Shown here: piece by piece, positions 6,644 to 14,065 of the stretch
How positions within the stretch are numbered: the first letter of the stretch is position 1
How the letters are laid out: each line of letters starts with the position of its first letter
Assembly (NCBI GenBank): GCA_034431765.1
Contig: DAOUDD010000129.1
Span: forward strand, 1-16,629
Direction of reading: 5' to 3'
Length of the DNA stretch: 16,629 bases
Source: DASYAN01 sp034431765
Lineage (GTDB): Bacteria; Chloroflexota; Ktedonobacteria; Ktedonobacterales; Ktedonobacteraceae
Position numbers and translations under genes: made by a program
Notes under the pieces: model-generated
Seen by the model: the letters and a program-made list of their open reading frames with translations, nothing else
Told to the model about the DNA's origin: nothing
The model's database searches: none

Positions 6644-7984
6644 ATGCGAGAAGAAGAGAGCAGAGATGGTCAACAGATCTGGATCGGGCAGACGGAGCGA
6701 GTTATGGGTGCTCCAGAGGTGCCGTCCTCAAAATATTACACGCTGCGCTATGTGCTGGCAGCGGCATTAGCGGAAGGGGAGAGCCGCGTGCTTCTGCCTG
6801 CACGCAGCGATGATAGCGAGGCGCTATTTCGTGGCTGTCGGGCGTTAGGGGCTGAACTTGCATGGGAGGACCAGCAGGAGCGGGTGCTGCTGGTACGTGG
6901 CGTGGGGCGTCCAACGAGCAAGGGGCCTGTTACGCTGAATGTCGGCAATGCCGGGGCAGTCTTACGCCTATTGCTGGGATTGGGTGCGCTTCTGCCTGAG
7001 ATAACGTTTATCACCGATCATCCACAATCGCTAGGGAAGCGACCGAATCGTGAATTGTTGAAGGCGTTGACCTCGCTTGGAGTCGTGTGTGAGGGGACGG
7101 GTGAGGAAGGATATCTGCCAATCACGCTGCGAGGGGGACGTATTGGTGGTGGACGTGTACGTATTTCGGGGGCACGTAGCTCGCAGTACCTCAGTTCGCT
7201 GCTCTTTCTTGCACCTCTGCTTGAAGGTGGGCTGGAGATCGAGGTAGTGGACGGTCTGAAGTCGCAGCCGCTCGTGCGGGCAACGCTTGAAGTCTTGCAG
7301 GAGGCGGGTATCTCCGTCCAGCACAATGAGAGTCTGACGGCGTTCTCTATTGCAGCAGGGCAACGCTACCAGCCACGCACCTATGTTATCCCTGGCGATT
7401 ACCCGTCAGCGGCGGCACTGATTTCCGCATGCATTGTCCTTCCTGATGCTGGAAGTGAATTGACACTGGAGCGCTTGCGTCCCGGTGAGGAGGTGGGTGA
7501 GGCACTGCTCGCGGCATTCTCTGCCATGGGAGCGGATATACAGCGCGATGACTCAACCCTGCGCGTGCGAGGTGGGCGACGGTTGCACGGGATTGAATGT
7601 GATGGAGACCCCGTGATTGATTGTGTGCCCGTGCTGGTTGCAGCGGCCTGCTTCGCGGAGGGAGAGAGCCGTTTCTACAATATCGAGAGCCTGCACTATA
7701 AGGAATCTGACCGTATCGATGATCTGTGTGCGGAGTTGCGCCGTACGGGTTGTACCGTCACGCCACAGCGTGATGCGATTGTCGTGCAGGGCCAGCCACG
7801 GGGTATTGAGGGTGGGGTGACTGTTGCCGGACACTCTGATCACCGCCTCCTGATGGCGCTGGCTATTGCTGGTATGCGCAGCAAGCAAGGTCTGACGTTG
7901 ATAGGCGTCGAGCATATCGCCAAAAGCTACCCTCATTTCTTCATCGAGTTGAAACAGTTGGGGGCGACGGTCAACGAGAAGTAA
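6644..7984 (+). CDS. aroA: 3-phosphoshikimate 1-carboxyvinyltransferase (EPSP synthase), atypical
   Basis: The 446-residue product follows EPSP synthase from end to end. It transfers enolpyruvyl from PEP to shikimate-3-phosphate in the pre-chorismate pathway. Motifs: PSSKYYTLR with K30 and R35 (E. coli K22, R27), GNAGAVLR (101-108), QSLGKRPNRELLKAL (128-142), SSQYLSSLL (179-187), IPGDYPSAA (249-257), IDCVP (325-329), KESDRI (353-358), DHRLLMALAI (399-408) and AKSYPHFF (426-433). Deviations: tyrosine 31 replaces the serine that contacts the substrate phosphate (E. coli S23), and the motif usually GNAGTxxRP has Ala and Leu where Thr and Pro are common. These suggest a divergent lineage or paralogue. 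ATG 6644 is chosen because AGGAGAG (6631-6637) lies six bases upstream; a TTG at 6638 touches that site. No other shikimate genes are visible nearby; a truncated HAD gene follows. Confidence 0.9.
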   Translation: MREEESRDGQQIWIGQTERVMGAPEVPSSKYYTLRYVLAAALAEGESRVLLPARSDDSEALFRGCRALGAELAWEDQQERVLLVRGVGRPTSKGPVTLNVGNAGAVLRLLLGLGALLPEITFITDHPQSLGKRPNRELLKALTSLGVVCEGTGEEGYLPITLRGGRIGGGRVRISGARSSQYLSSLLFLAPLLEGGLEIEVVDGLKSQPLVRATLEVLQEAGISVQHNESLTAFSIAAGQRYQPRTYVIPGDYPSAAALISACIVLPDAGSELTLERLRPGEEVGEALLAAFSAMGADIQRDDSTLRVRGGRRLHGIECDGDPVIDCVPVLVAAACFAEGESRFYNIESLHYKESDRIDDLCAELRRTGCTVTPQRDAIVVQGQPRGIEGGVTVAGHSDHRLLMALAIAGMRSKQGLTLIGVEHIAKSYPHFFIELKQLGATVNEK

Positions 7985-8022
7985 TTCCAGATGTTTCATC
8001 CGAGAATATTTGGAGGACATGG

Positions 8023-8100
8023 ATGATTGCAGAACAATTTGATGCGTTCTTCTTCGATCTAGACGGTGTAGTCTACATTAGAAATATCCCTTTACCACTT
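8023..8100 (+). pseudogene. N-terminal remnant of a HAD-IIA (NagD-like) phosphatase
   Basis: A good ribosome binding site (TTGGAGGA) precedes ATG 8023, and the first 25 codons read as the start of a HAD-IIA hydrolase: FDAFFFDLDGVVYIRNIPLP, with the nucleophile motif DxDG. Homology then stops abruptly near 8097. The frame runs on to a stop at 8205, but that part lies antisense to the 3' end of the nucleoside phosphorylase gene and no longer looks like a HAD protein. Intact members are roughly ten times longer. The gene was presumably cotranscribed with aroA (39 bases upstream) before a deletion or rearrangement joined it to the opposing gene. Confidence 0.7.
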
Positions 8101-8107
8101 ATAAAGA

Positions 8108-8899
8108 CTACATTTGCAAACATGCTTCGGCAGCGAGCCAGAAGAGGTTCTCGCGAATGCTTTTGTGTTTGTCCCAGTGGCGCGAGTCCCATTGTTCGCC
8201 GCTGACATCGTCACCGCCGTAGAGGAGTTGCGCGAATTGTACCGAGCGGAATTGGGCCACGGCGAAGAAAGAGGCGGCTTCCATCTCGACAGTGAGGCAG
8301 CCTTCGGCACGACGGCGTTTAATTTTGGCCGGAGTTTCGCGGTAGATGGCATCAGTGGTCCAGGTCTTGCCGAGAACGTAGGGGAGTGAGCGAGTCCGGA
8401 GAACGCTTTCTAAGGCGTGCACACCTGCGGGCGAAGGTGTCGCTTCTCGGCTGGCTGGCAGATAGTGATAGGAGGTGCCTTCGTCGCGAACAGCGGAAGT
8501 GGGAACGACGAGGTGCCCAACAGCGAACGTGCCGTCGAGAACGCCTGCACCCCCACAGGCAATGAACTTGCGGCTACCAAGCGCGATGACTTCTTCAAGA
8601 ACAGTAGCAGCCAGTGGTCCACCTACGCCGGGATGGAAGACAGCCAGGCGTTTACTGCTGAGTTCTATTTCGTAGACTGGATGAGTGCCGATCTCGCTAC
8701 GAAGCCTCTTGATAACGTGTGCCTTGTGCTGCTCAAGCAGCGTTTGAATCACATCCTGGAAGAAGCAAGCGACGGCATGTTCCGGGATATCTATAGGTTT
8801 AATCAAGCGTTGTGGCTCCAGTAATGCTTCTGCTGTCGAGTCGAATTCCAGAATGGGAGCGGTAGAAGCGGTGAGACTATTATTTTCTGCTGACGACAT
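8108..8899 (-). CDS. Nucleoside phosphorylase (uridine/purine phosphorylase superfamily)
   Basis: The 263-residue protein matches the PNP_UDP_1 fold: HPGVGGPLAA (89-98) for phosphate, CGGAGVLD (115-122), PTSAVRDEGTSYHY (133-146), the ribose/base motif VEMEAASFFAVA (204-215), and a GGDD loop (228-231) that corresponds to the base-recognition region. VEMEAA with RDEGTS points to uridine phosphorylase-like enzymes, which cleave a nucleoside with phosphate to base and ribose-1-phosphate. The 30-40 residue N-terminal extension is poorly conserved. ATG 8899 is chosen because AAGGA lies eight bases upstream; an upstream TTG at 8932 lacks support. It is leftward, alone, and its stop codon lies about ten bases from the truncated HAD gene, at the likely rearrangement junction. 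Confidence 0.9.
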   Translation of the reverse strand: MSSAENNSLTASTAPILEFDSTAEALLEPQRLIKPIDIPEHAVACFFQDVIQTLLEQHKAHVIKRLRSEIGTHPVYEIELSSKRLAVFHPGVGGPLAATVLEEVIALGSRKFIACGGAGVLDGTFAVGHLVVPTSAVRDEGTSYHYLPASREATPSPAGVHALESVLRTRSLPYVLGKTWTTDAIYRETPAKIKRRRAEGCLTVEMEAASFFAVAQFRSVQFAQLLYGGDDVSGEQWDSRHWDKHKSIRENLFWLAAEACLQM

Positions 8900-9087
8900 T
8901 TGTATAGTCCTTCTCTCTAGTAAATTTCTCAATTCAATGTTACAATAGATTTCAACTTACTGCATCTTGAAAAGTCGAGCGCGAAGCGCTAGCTGCGCCA
9001 GCGGCGTTCGTTTTCGTCTAAGATGGTAGAGGAAGATAGAAGCGTGTGCGGGATTGTGCTGTTGTCTTGCGCGAGCGAAAGGATAGA

Positions 9088-9402
9088 ATGGTGTACAGGT
9101 TCAAGACCTTTGATAGTACTGTATGTGGTGATGATATGGCGCTGCTTGAGACAATAGTTAATGCCTGGATGGATGAGGATCGGCCACGTATTCGACATAT
9201 GTGTCAGACTGTGCGTGGTGAACGAGGTGAGCATGTTTTGCTGAGTTTTGTGTACGAGGATTCGCATACGTTAGAGCAACGTGTCTCAGTGCAGACGCAG
9301 ACAGGGATAACTGGCGGATTTCCGCGTATCTTCGACGATGAGATTGTTGATGAGCGACCAACGACTCCGCGCATTCCCGCGACACCTCCACCAATGCATT
9401 AA
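9088..9402 (+). CDS. Small hypothetical protein (weakly Cse60-like)
   Basis: The 104-residue product has an alpha/beta N-terminal half (MVYRFKTFDSTVCGDDMALLETIVNAWM, then a strand ending LLSFVYED) and a proline-rich tail PTTPRIPATPPPMH. The layout of a short N-terminal strand, a helix with LExxVNxW and a last strand ending in an acidic pair recalls the small sporulation-related Cse60 family, but this is a weak resemblance by eye. ATG 9088 follows AAAGGA at short spacing; a GTG at 9046 extends the frame but has no better site. It lies 62 bases upstream of the radical SAM gene in the same direction, so the two are probably cotranscribed. Confidence 0.6.
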   Translation: MVYRFKTFDSTVCGDDMALLETIVNAWMDEDRPRIRHMCQTVRGERGEHVLLSFVYEDSHTLEQRVSVQTQTGITGGFPRIFDDEIVDERPTTPRIPATPPPMH

Positions 9403-9464
9403 GCTTTTCGCCTCTATCAATGTCAGCATGCTAGAAGAGTGTACGATTCTAAAGAAGGATGGTC

Positions 9465-10742
9465 ATGGCAACTCCCTGTTTACTGTATAGCACTCCGAGC
9501 GGAGATATTCTTGAAGAACCACGCTTGCAGGCTCTGGCGTTTGGCGGTCGTGTGCTGCAAGAGGAAGATTTGATGCCGCTGCCCGATGGTGCGACGCTTT
9601 CAATGATGCCTGAACGCCTGGCGGTTGGGCAGAAGCGTTCAGGATCAAGGCAGGTGTTGCCCGCATCGCGAGGCTGGGCGGTTGCTGCTCTGCTGCCGAT
9701 AGGCTACACACGGACATTTCTCCCGGCATACGAGAAGCTAGAGGGGACGGAGCCGTTGCCATTCTTTGGGTACAGTGCGGTTGCCAGCCTGCGCGGGAAG
9801 TTATATGTTGCAGCTCTGAAGACCGATGAACCGGCGAAGTGGCATCCACGCGCTTTTAATCGTGCAAAGCTTGAGCGGTTGGTTCGCAAGAGGCAGGAAG
9901 AGTATCCTGAGAATCGCGTTATTCAGCAGCATGCACATTGTGCGCTTGATTACTCGTGTCCGACTGCCAGCAACCTCTTTTTTGAACGCTGGGAGATGGC
10001 GATTGCGGTCTCGCCTGCCTGTAATGCACGCTGCGTAGGGTGTATCTCGAAGCAGGAAGAGGAAGATCTGATCTCGCCGCAGGATCGGCTGACGTTTGTG
10101 CCAACGGTTGAGGAGATCGTGGAGGCTGCTCTACCGCACCTGCAGCAGGCTCCAGAAGCGATTGTGAGCTTTGGTCAGGGCTGTGAGGGTGATCCGCTGT
10201 TGCAGTGGCCGCGCATCGAGAAGGCGATTAAAGCGTTGCGCGCTCAGACGGATAGAGGTGTAATCAACATTAATACAAACGCTAGCAATCCACGCTGGTT
10301 GCAGAAGCTCTATGATGCTGGCCTGGACACGATTCGCGTGAGCACTATCTCAGGCCACCCGGAGACGTATAACGCGTATTATCGTCCGCTCGGCTATACA
10401 TTTGAGCAGGTCAAGGAATCGCTGCTGCGTGCACGTGAGAGCGGACTCTACACCTCGATCAACCTGCTGTGTTTCCCCGGCATGATTGACCGGGAGCGCG
10501 AGGTAGAGGCGCTGCTGGCGTTTATTCGCGAGACACGGCTGCAATTGATTCAACTGCGCAACCTGAATATCGATCCCGAAGTGTTGTTGCCACGCATGCC
10601 AGCTCTCGATTCAATGGGCAAGGCGCTGGGCATGCATACACTGCTGAAGATTCTCAAGAAGGAAGTGCCTGAAGTTGAGCTAGGTAATTTCACGCGCCCG
10701 ATTCGACGAAAAGCTCCTCCTGTATCCGGCGTGAGCGTATAG
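9465..10742 (+). CDS. Radical SAM protein of unknown specificity
   Basis: The 425-residue protein carries the radical SAM cluster motif CNARCVGC (CX3CX2C, residues 186-193), followed by the SAM-binding GQGCEGDPLL segment, the INTNAS strand and DTIRVSTIS, as expected for a TIM-barrel radical SAM domain. It is preceded by an unusual ~180-residue N-terminal region without clear motifs that ends with two extra cysteines (HCALDYSC, C159 and C165), and further cysteines occur in GQGC and LLCFPG. It needs a [4Fe-4S] cluster and SAM. The C-terminus is basic, and there is no SPASM-type cysteine cluster. ATG 9465 fits the AAGGA five bases upstream; the upstream ATG 9459 overlaps it. Substrate unknown; probably an operon with the preceding small gene. 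Confidence 0.87.
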   Translation: MATPCLLYSTPSGDILEEPRLQALAFGGRVLQEEDLMPLPDGATLSMMPERLAVGQKRSGSRQVLPASRGWAVAALLPIGYTRTFLPAYEKLEGTEPLPFFGYSAVASLRGKLYVAALKTDEPAKWHPRAFNRAKLERLVRKRQEEYPENRVIQQHAHCALDYSCPTASNLFFERWEMAIAVSPACNARCVGCISKQEEEDLISPQDRLTFVPTVEEIVEAALPHLQQAPEAIVSFGQGCEGDPLLQWPRIEKAIKALRAQTDRGVININTNASNPRWLQKLYDAGLDTIRVSTISGHPETYNAYYRPLGYTFEQVKESLLRARESGLYTSINLLCFPGMIDREREVEALLAFIRETRLQLIQLRNLNIDPEVLLPRMPALDSMGKALGMHTLLKILKKEVPEVELGNFTRPIRRKAPPVSGVSV

Positions 10743-10795
10743 GAATACCTTACGCACCGTAGATTCTAGCGCAATGGTACTACAGAACAGTGTAG

Positions 10796-10818
10796 ACGGC
10801 ATACTTATGCCCGTTTTA
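10796..10818 (+). terminator. Probable intrinsic terminator after the radical SAM gene
   Basis: ACGGCAT (10796-10802) pairs with ATGCCCGT (10807-10814, one bulged C) over a four-base loop, followed by a short T-run at 10814-10817. Position about 55 bases after the stop codon fits a terminator. The stem is short. Confidence 0.45.
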
Positions 10819-10922
10819 CCTTCTTGTTCAGAGGAAAAGTTTTATCTCAGCCTTTCCCTCTTCTTGTGTATAGAGAACAGAAGAGTTTTTCAAGCCATTT
10901 GTCCCTGGAATATTTAGAAATG

Positions 10923-10952
10923 TTGACATCTTGCGTTTCTATTTTCTACACT
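10923..10952 (+). promoter_or_regulatory. Promoter of the membrane protein gene
   Basis: Perfect -35 TTGACA (10923-10928), 18 bases, TACACT (10947-10952). The predicted start near 10959 gives a leader of about 60 bases to ATG 11022. The surrounding DNA is AT-rich. Confidence 0.6.
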
Positions 10953-11021
10953 TACATTAACAAATACATTTACATGAAGTGATGTAGTTTCTATGACGAA
11001 GGTAAAGGGGAAGAACCTGTC

Positions 11022-12062
11022 ATGAGCATCGGTAATGTGGAGCGTTCTGGACGTGAGGGCACAGTGAGCCAGACTTTGACAGCGCAAGCCAGAGAGGATG
11101 AGAAGGGCTGGCTGGACCCCTGGTATCGCTGGACAACGCCACCTCTGCCCCCTCCTGGAGCCAGTTTACAGAGGCGTGAGCTGGTGCGGCGCGCGCGCCT
11201 TGCCAGTATTATCCTATTAATGGCCAGTATTGTTTTGATTGTAGCTTTATTTAGTTTCATCACAAGTCTGCCAAACGTATTGTCTTTCCTGAGTGCGTTA
11301 AGTATTTGTGCAGTTGGGTTAGCTATAAACCGCATAGGCGGAACGTGGGTGACAGGCATGTTGCTAGTGCTTGGCTCAGATTTCGGATTCGTGCTTTCTA
11401 TTCTGGGCGCGCCACATGGACTCAACACCTACAACCTGCCATTGTTGGATCTGCTGGTGATAGGCGAGCTTATCGCTGTTTCTATTTTACCTGGATTGAG
11501 TGTATTTGTGGTTGCGCTGGTGCACTGTCTTTTTATCGCTGGCGTGGTAACGTTTGCTCCGCATAGCGCCGATGTTGGGCAGATGTTGGCGACGTATGGC
11601 GCTGGCGTGATGATACGCCCTATTTTTCTGCAGATATTTGTGGCTGTGATATCTTTTCTGTGGGTACGCAGTATGCTGCGTGCTCTGGCACGAGCTGATC
11701 GTGCTGAAGAGATTGTAGCGCTGCAGGAGGCAATTGCGCAGCAGAAGCAGCAGCTCGAAGAGGGGGTTGAGGAGATTTTACAGATGCATGTGCGGATTGC
11801 CAATGGAAATTTTAATCAGCCAATCACCTTGCCACGAGAGAATCTGCTGTGGAAAATAGCGGTCTCACTGAATACGATGATGGGGCGGTTGCAACGTCTC
11901 AGCCGCACCGAGTATGAACTGGTTCGCGTGCAGAATACAATTGCACGTTTGATAGCTGTCGTGCGGCAGGCGAAGATCAGACGGAGCGCGATTCAGGTTG
12001 AACGGAGCGGCACGAGCCTTGATCCTTTGCTGCAAGAATTAGCGGGCAAGCGCCTGGAATAA
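11022..12062 (+). CDS. Six-TM membrane protein with cytoplasmic HAMP-like/coiled-coil tail
   Basis: The 346-residue protein has a ~58-residue hydrophilic, proline-rich N-terminus (WTTPPLPPPG), then about six hydrophobic segments (approximately 61-80, 84-102, 108-128, 140-155, 157-178, 198-216). A coiled coil (220-250) and a segment reading EEILQMHVRIANGNFNQPI...LLWKIAVSLNTMMGRLQRL (about 250-292) follow, which has the pattern of a HAMP linker (two amphipathic helices joined by an NGNF.P turn). The last 55 residues are charged. No kinase, cyclase or methyl-accepting domain is present, so it looks like a sensor or scaffold input module without an output domain. ATG 11022 has AAGGGGAA about ten bases upstream. 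Membrane location is a confident inference; role unknown. Confidence 0.8.
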   Translation: MSIGNVERSGREGTVSQTLTAQAREDEKGWLDPWYRWTTPPLPPPGASLQRRELVRRARLASIILLMASIVLIVALFSFITSLPNVLSFLSALSICAVGLAINRIGGTWVTGMLLVLGSDFGFVLSILGAPHGLNTYNLPLLDLLVIGELIAVSILPGLSVFVVALVHCLFIAGVVTFAPHSADVGQMLATYGAGVMIRPIFLQIFVAVISFLWVRSMLRALARADRAEEIVALQEAIAQQKQQLEEGVEEILQMHVRIANGNFNQPITLPRENLLWKIAVSLNTMMGRLQRLSRTEYELVRVQNTIARLIAVVRQAKIRRSAIQVERSGTSLDPLLQELAGKRLE

Positions 12063-12190
12063 GAAACTTTTTCCTTCTCAGCGCTGTTTCAGCTTTCGCA
12101 CAGTGCTATTTCATATCCGCTGTCTATACTATCCACAGGATAAGAGATAGTGAGTAGTTGCACCATTGCGAAATGAGAAGGGATGTCAAC

Positions 12191-12841
12191 ATGTATCCGT
12201 TCGATCTAAATAACCGACAGGGATATAGCCCTTATGGTCAGGCAGATGTGGCTGATTACAGCAGGGCAAACGCTGACGAGGCGATGTATCATCTTCAACA
12301 GTTTATGATGAGCGCGCCGCCACATATACAGCAGGATGTGTTTCAACAATACTTTCAGCAGATGCCGCCAGAGCAGCGCATGGAGCTGATTCAGCAGTTA
12401 CCACCTCAGTATGACCTGGACCCAAACAGTCCGCAGCAAATGGCCTGGCAGTTTAGTCAGATGGGGCAGCGTCGGCCAGATATGCTGCAGCAGCTTTTCT
12501 CTCAATTCGGTCCTTCCGGTAACCCACTGGTTAAAGCTGCGGCTGTCGGTGTTGCGGCCCTGGTTGCCCAAAAGTTTTTGAGCAACTCGCGTAAGTCGCA
12601 TCGGGGTGGCCTGATGGATCTATTGAGTGGGCATGGTGGAGGTTTGGGCAATGTGTTAAGTGGGCTTTTCGGCGAGAAAGTCCATCGTAAGCACTGGAAA
12701 GACGACCACTACTACTATCACGGTAGGGAGTGGGATGACGATCATTATTACAAACGGCGCGGCAAGTGGGATGACGATTACTACTACAAACGTCATCGCC
12801 ATAAACGACACCATGATTATGATGATGACGACGACGATTAA
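12191..12841 (+). CDS. Gln-rich protein with charged aromatic repeat tail
   Basis: The 216-residue protein has three parts. Residues 1-108 are Gln/Met/Pro-rich with repeated short helices (HLQQFMM, VFQQYFQQMPP, MELIQQLPP, DMLQQLFSQF). Residues 111-131 form one hydrophobic Ala/Val helix (possibly a membrane segment or helical hairpin), followed by a Gly/Leu/Ser-rich stretch (LLSGHGGGLGNVLSGLFG, 144-161). The tail (166-216) repeats W(D/K)DD(H/D)YYYK-type units three times and ends in HHDY plus six Asp. The His/Asp-rich tail could bind metal or nucleic acid. ATG 12191 is preferred to 12158 because AGAAGGGA lies eight bases upstream. Not recognised as a named family; function unknown. Confidence 0.75.
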   Translation: MYPFDLNNRQGYSPYGQADVADYSRANADEAMYHLQQFMMSAPPHIQQDVFQQYFQQMPPEQRMELIQQLPPQYDLDPNSPQQMAWQFSQMGQRRPDMLQQLFSQFGPSGNPLVKAAAVGVAALVAQKFLSNSRKSHRGGLMDLLSGHGGGLGNVLSGLFGEKVHRKHWKDDHYYYHGREWDDDHYYKRRGKWDDDYYYKRHRHKRHHDYDDDDDD

Positions 12842-12884
12842 GCATTAAGCGCTTGTGGAAGCAAAATTTGAACGAAGGGTAGTT

Positions 12885-14057
12885 TTAGATGGTTTCCTCG
12901 GCTCTTCTATACTTCCCGTTTTCGCGCAGAAGGCGTCGTGCGGCGATAGCGACAGGATCGACTCCAAGCATGCCGAGGCAGTCACGGGTGACGCAGCCCT
13001 CAGGCAAGCCGAGCGAGTGGCCGCGATAGAAGCAGGGCATGCAGGGCAGGTCAAGCCGGACAACCGTGGCACGTGTGTTCTGTAGCTCACCGGTGTAGGG
13101 TCCCCAGGCTTTGTGGTTGGAGAGGCCAAAGATAGCGACGGTGGGAGTGTCAACGGCGGTTGCCAGGTGCATCAGGCCAGCGTCGTTGCCGATGAAGAGG
13201 TCAACGAGTTTTAGGATGGCGGCGGCAACCTTGATGCTGCCTTGACCGGCGAGACTACGTGCAGGCAAGGCCGGATCAAGCATAGAGAGAATTTGTTGAT
13301 GCAGTTCAGCCTCTTCAGGCCCACCTAGCAGAACGAACTGACCGGAGACATCGCTGTAGAGGATGCTGATGAGCTGCGCGAACTTTTCAGGTGCCCAGCG
13401 ACGTGCGGTACTATAGCCTCCACTGCCGGGATGAATGGCGATGATGGGGCGTTGCCGGTGCTCGGTTCCAGTCCCTCCGTAGAGGATGCTGTGTGCTTGC
13501 CCGCGTTCGCCCTCACTCAGGGGTAGCTCCAGGTGTTTATTGGTGGCATGCGCGCCAACGGCTTCGGCTACAGCCAGCGCGTATTCGGCCTCGTGCTTCG
13601 CCCCGAAGCCTTCATCGGGGACGTGGACATTGAGGAACCAGCCGTGTCCGTTATCCAGCCCGACGCGCCAGCGTGCGCCCGTTGCGCGCATGAGCGCCTG
13701 GTGTTTAAGGCGACCAAAGCGCAGGGTGAGATGGTGCAAGAGCAGAACGGCGTCGTACTTTCCCGCGCGTAGTGTATGCCAGAGCTGCGTAAGCGGAGAG
13801 ACGACCTCAGGGTGCTTGAGAATCTGCTTAAGGTGATCAAAGACGTATTTGTCAAGCACGATGATATTGTCAAGCACATTCCAGCCATCGAGCAGGCCCG
13901 CTGAATCAGGCGTGACAAGCAGGTCGATGCGCGCCTGTAGATAGCTCTCGCGTAGCGCACGCAGCGCGGGAGTGGCGAGCAGGAGGTCGCCAATGCCCGC
14001 AAGTTTCACGACCAGGATGTGGGCGTCGGGTGGCAGCGTAATCTCTGTTCTTTTCAT
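12885..14057 (-). CDS. Glycosyltransferase family 9 (heptosyltransferase-like)
   Basis: The 390-residue protein has the two Rossmann halves of GT-B family 9. The N-terminal motif is ILVVKLAGIGDLLLATPALR (14-33). The donor-binding half has AIHPGSGGYSTARRWAPEKF (207-226) and GNDAGLMHLATAVDTPTVAIFG (290-311), whose D292 and H297 contact the nucleotide sugar in relatives. A four-cysteine segment near the end (CMPC 339-342, C355, C360) is common in GT9 and may bind metal or stabilise the C-terminus. It is a cytoplasmic, membrane-peripheral enzyme adding a sugar to a surface glycan or glycolipid; in an organism without LPS the acceptor would not be lipid A, so donor and acceptor are unknown. It starts eight bases after the stop of the upstream GT9 gene, suggesting translational coupling. 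Ribosome binding site is weak (GAGAT). Confidence 0.92.
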   Translation of the reverse strand: MKRTEITLPPDAHILVVKLAGIGDLLLATPALRALRESYLQARIDLLVTPDSAGLLDGWNVLDNIIVLDKYVFDHLKQILKHPEVVSPLTQLWHTLRAGKYDAVLLLHHLTLRFGRLKHQALMRATGARWRVGLDNGHGWFLNVHVPDEGFGAKHEAEYALAVAEAVGAHATNKHLELPLSEGERGQAHSILYGGTGTEHRQRPIIAIHPGSGGYSTARRWAPEKFAQLISILYSDVSGQFVLLGGPEEAELHQQILSMLDPALPARSLAGQGSIKVAAAILKLVDLFIGNDAGLMHLATAVDTPTVAIFGLSNHKAWGPYTGELQNTRATVVRLDLPCMPCFYRGHSLGLPEGCVTRDCLGMLGVDPVAIAARRLLRENGKYRRAEETI

Positions 14058-14065
14058 TATAGTGC

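Noticed and set aside
6571..6813. Rightward 80-codon frame beginning inside the terminator hairpin
   Set aside because: Overlaps aroA out of frame, starts in the stem, and has no family resemblance.
8114..8824. Rightward frames opposite the nucleoside phosphorylase
   Set aside because: They are shadows of a gene with clear catalytic motifs on the other strand.
8940..9045. GC-rich palindromic stretch (GCGCTAGC, GCTGCGCCAGC) before the small gene
   Set aside because: Short stems only, no repeat copies elsewhere in the window, no clear promoter or terminator form.
12531..12845. Leftward Arg/His-rich frame
   Set aside because: Antisense shadow of the same low-complexity tail; no start signal.
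12660..12848. Thr/Ile/Met-rich rightward frame
   Set aside because: Shifted-frame shadow of the Asp/Tyr/His repeat tail of the 12191 gene.
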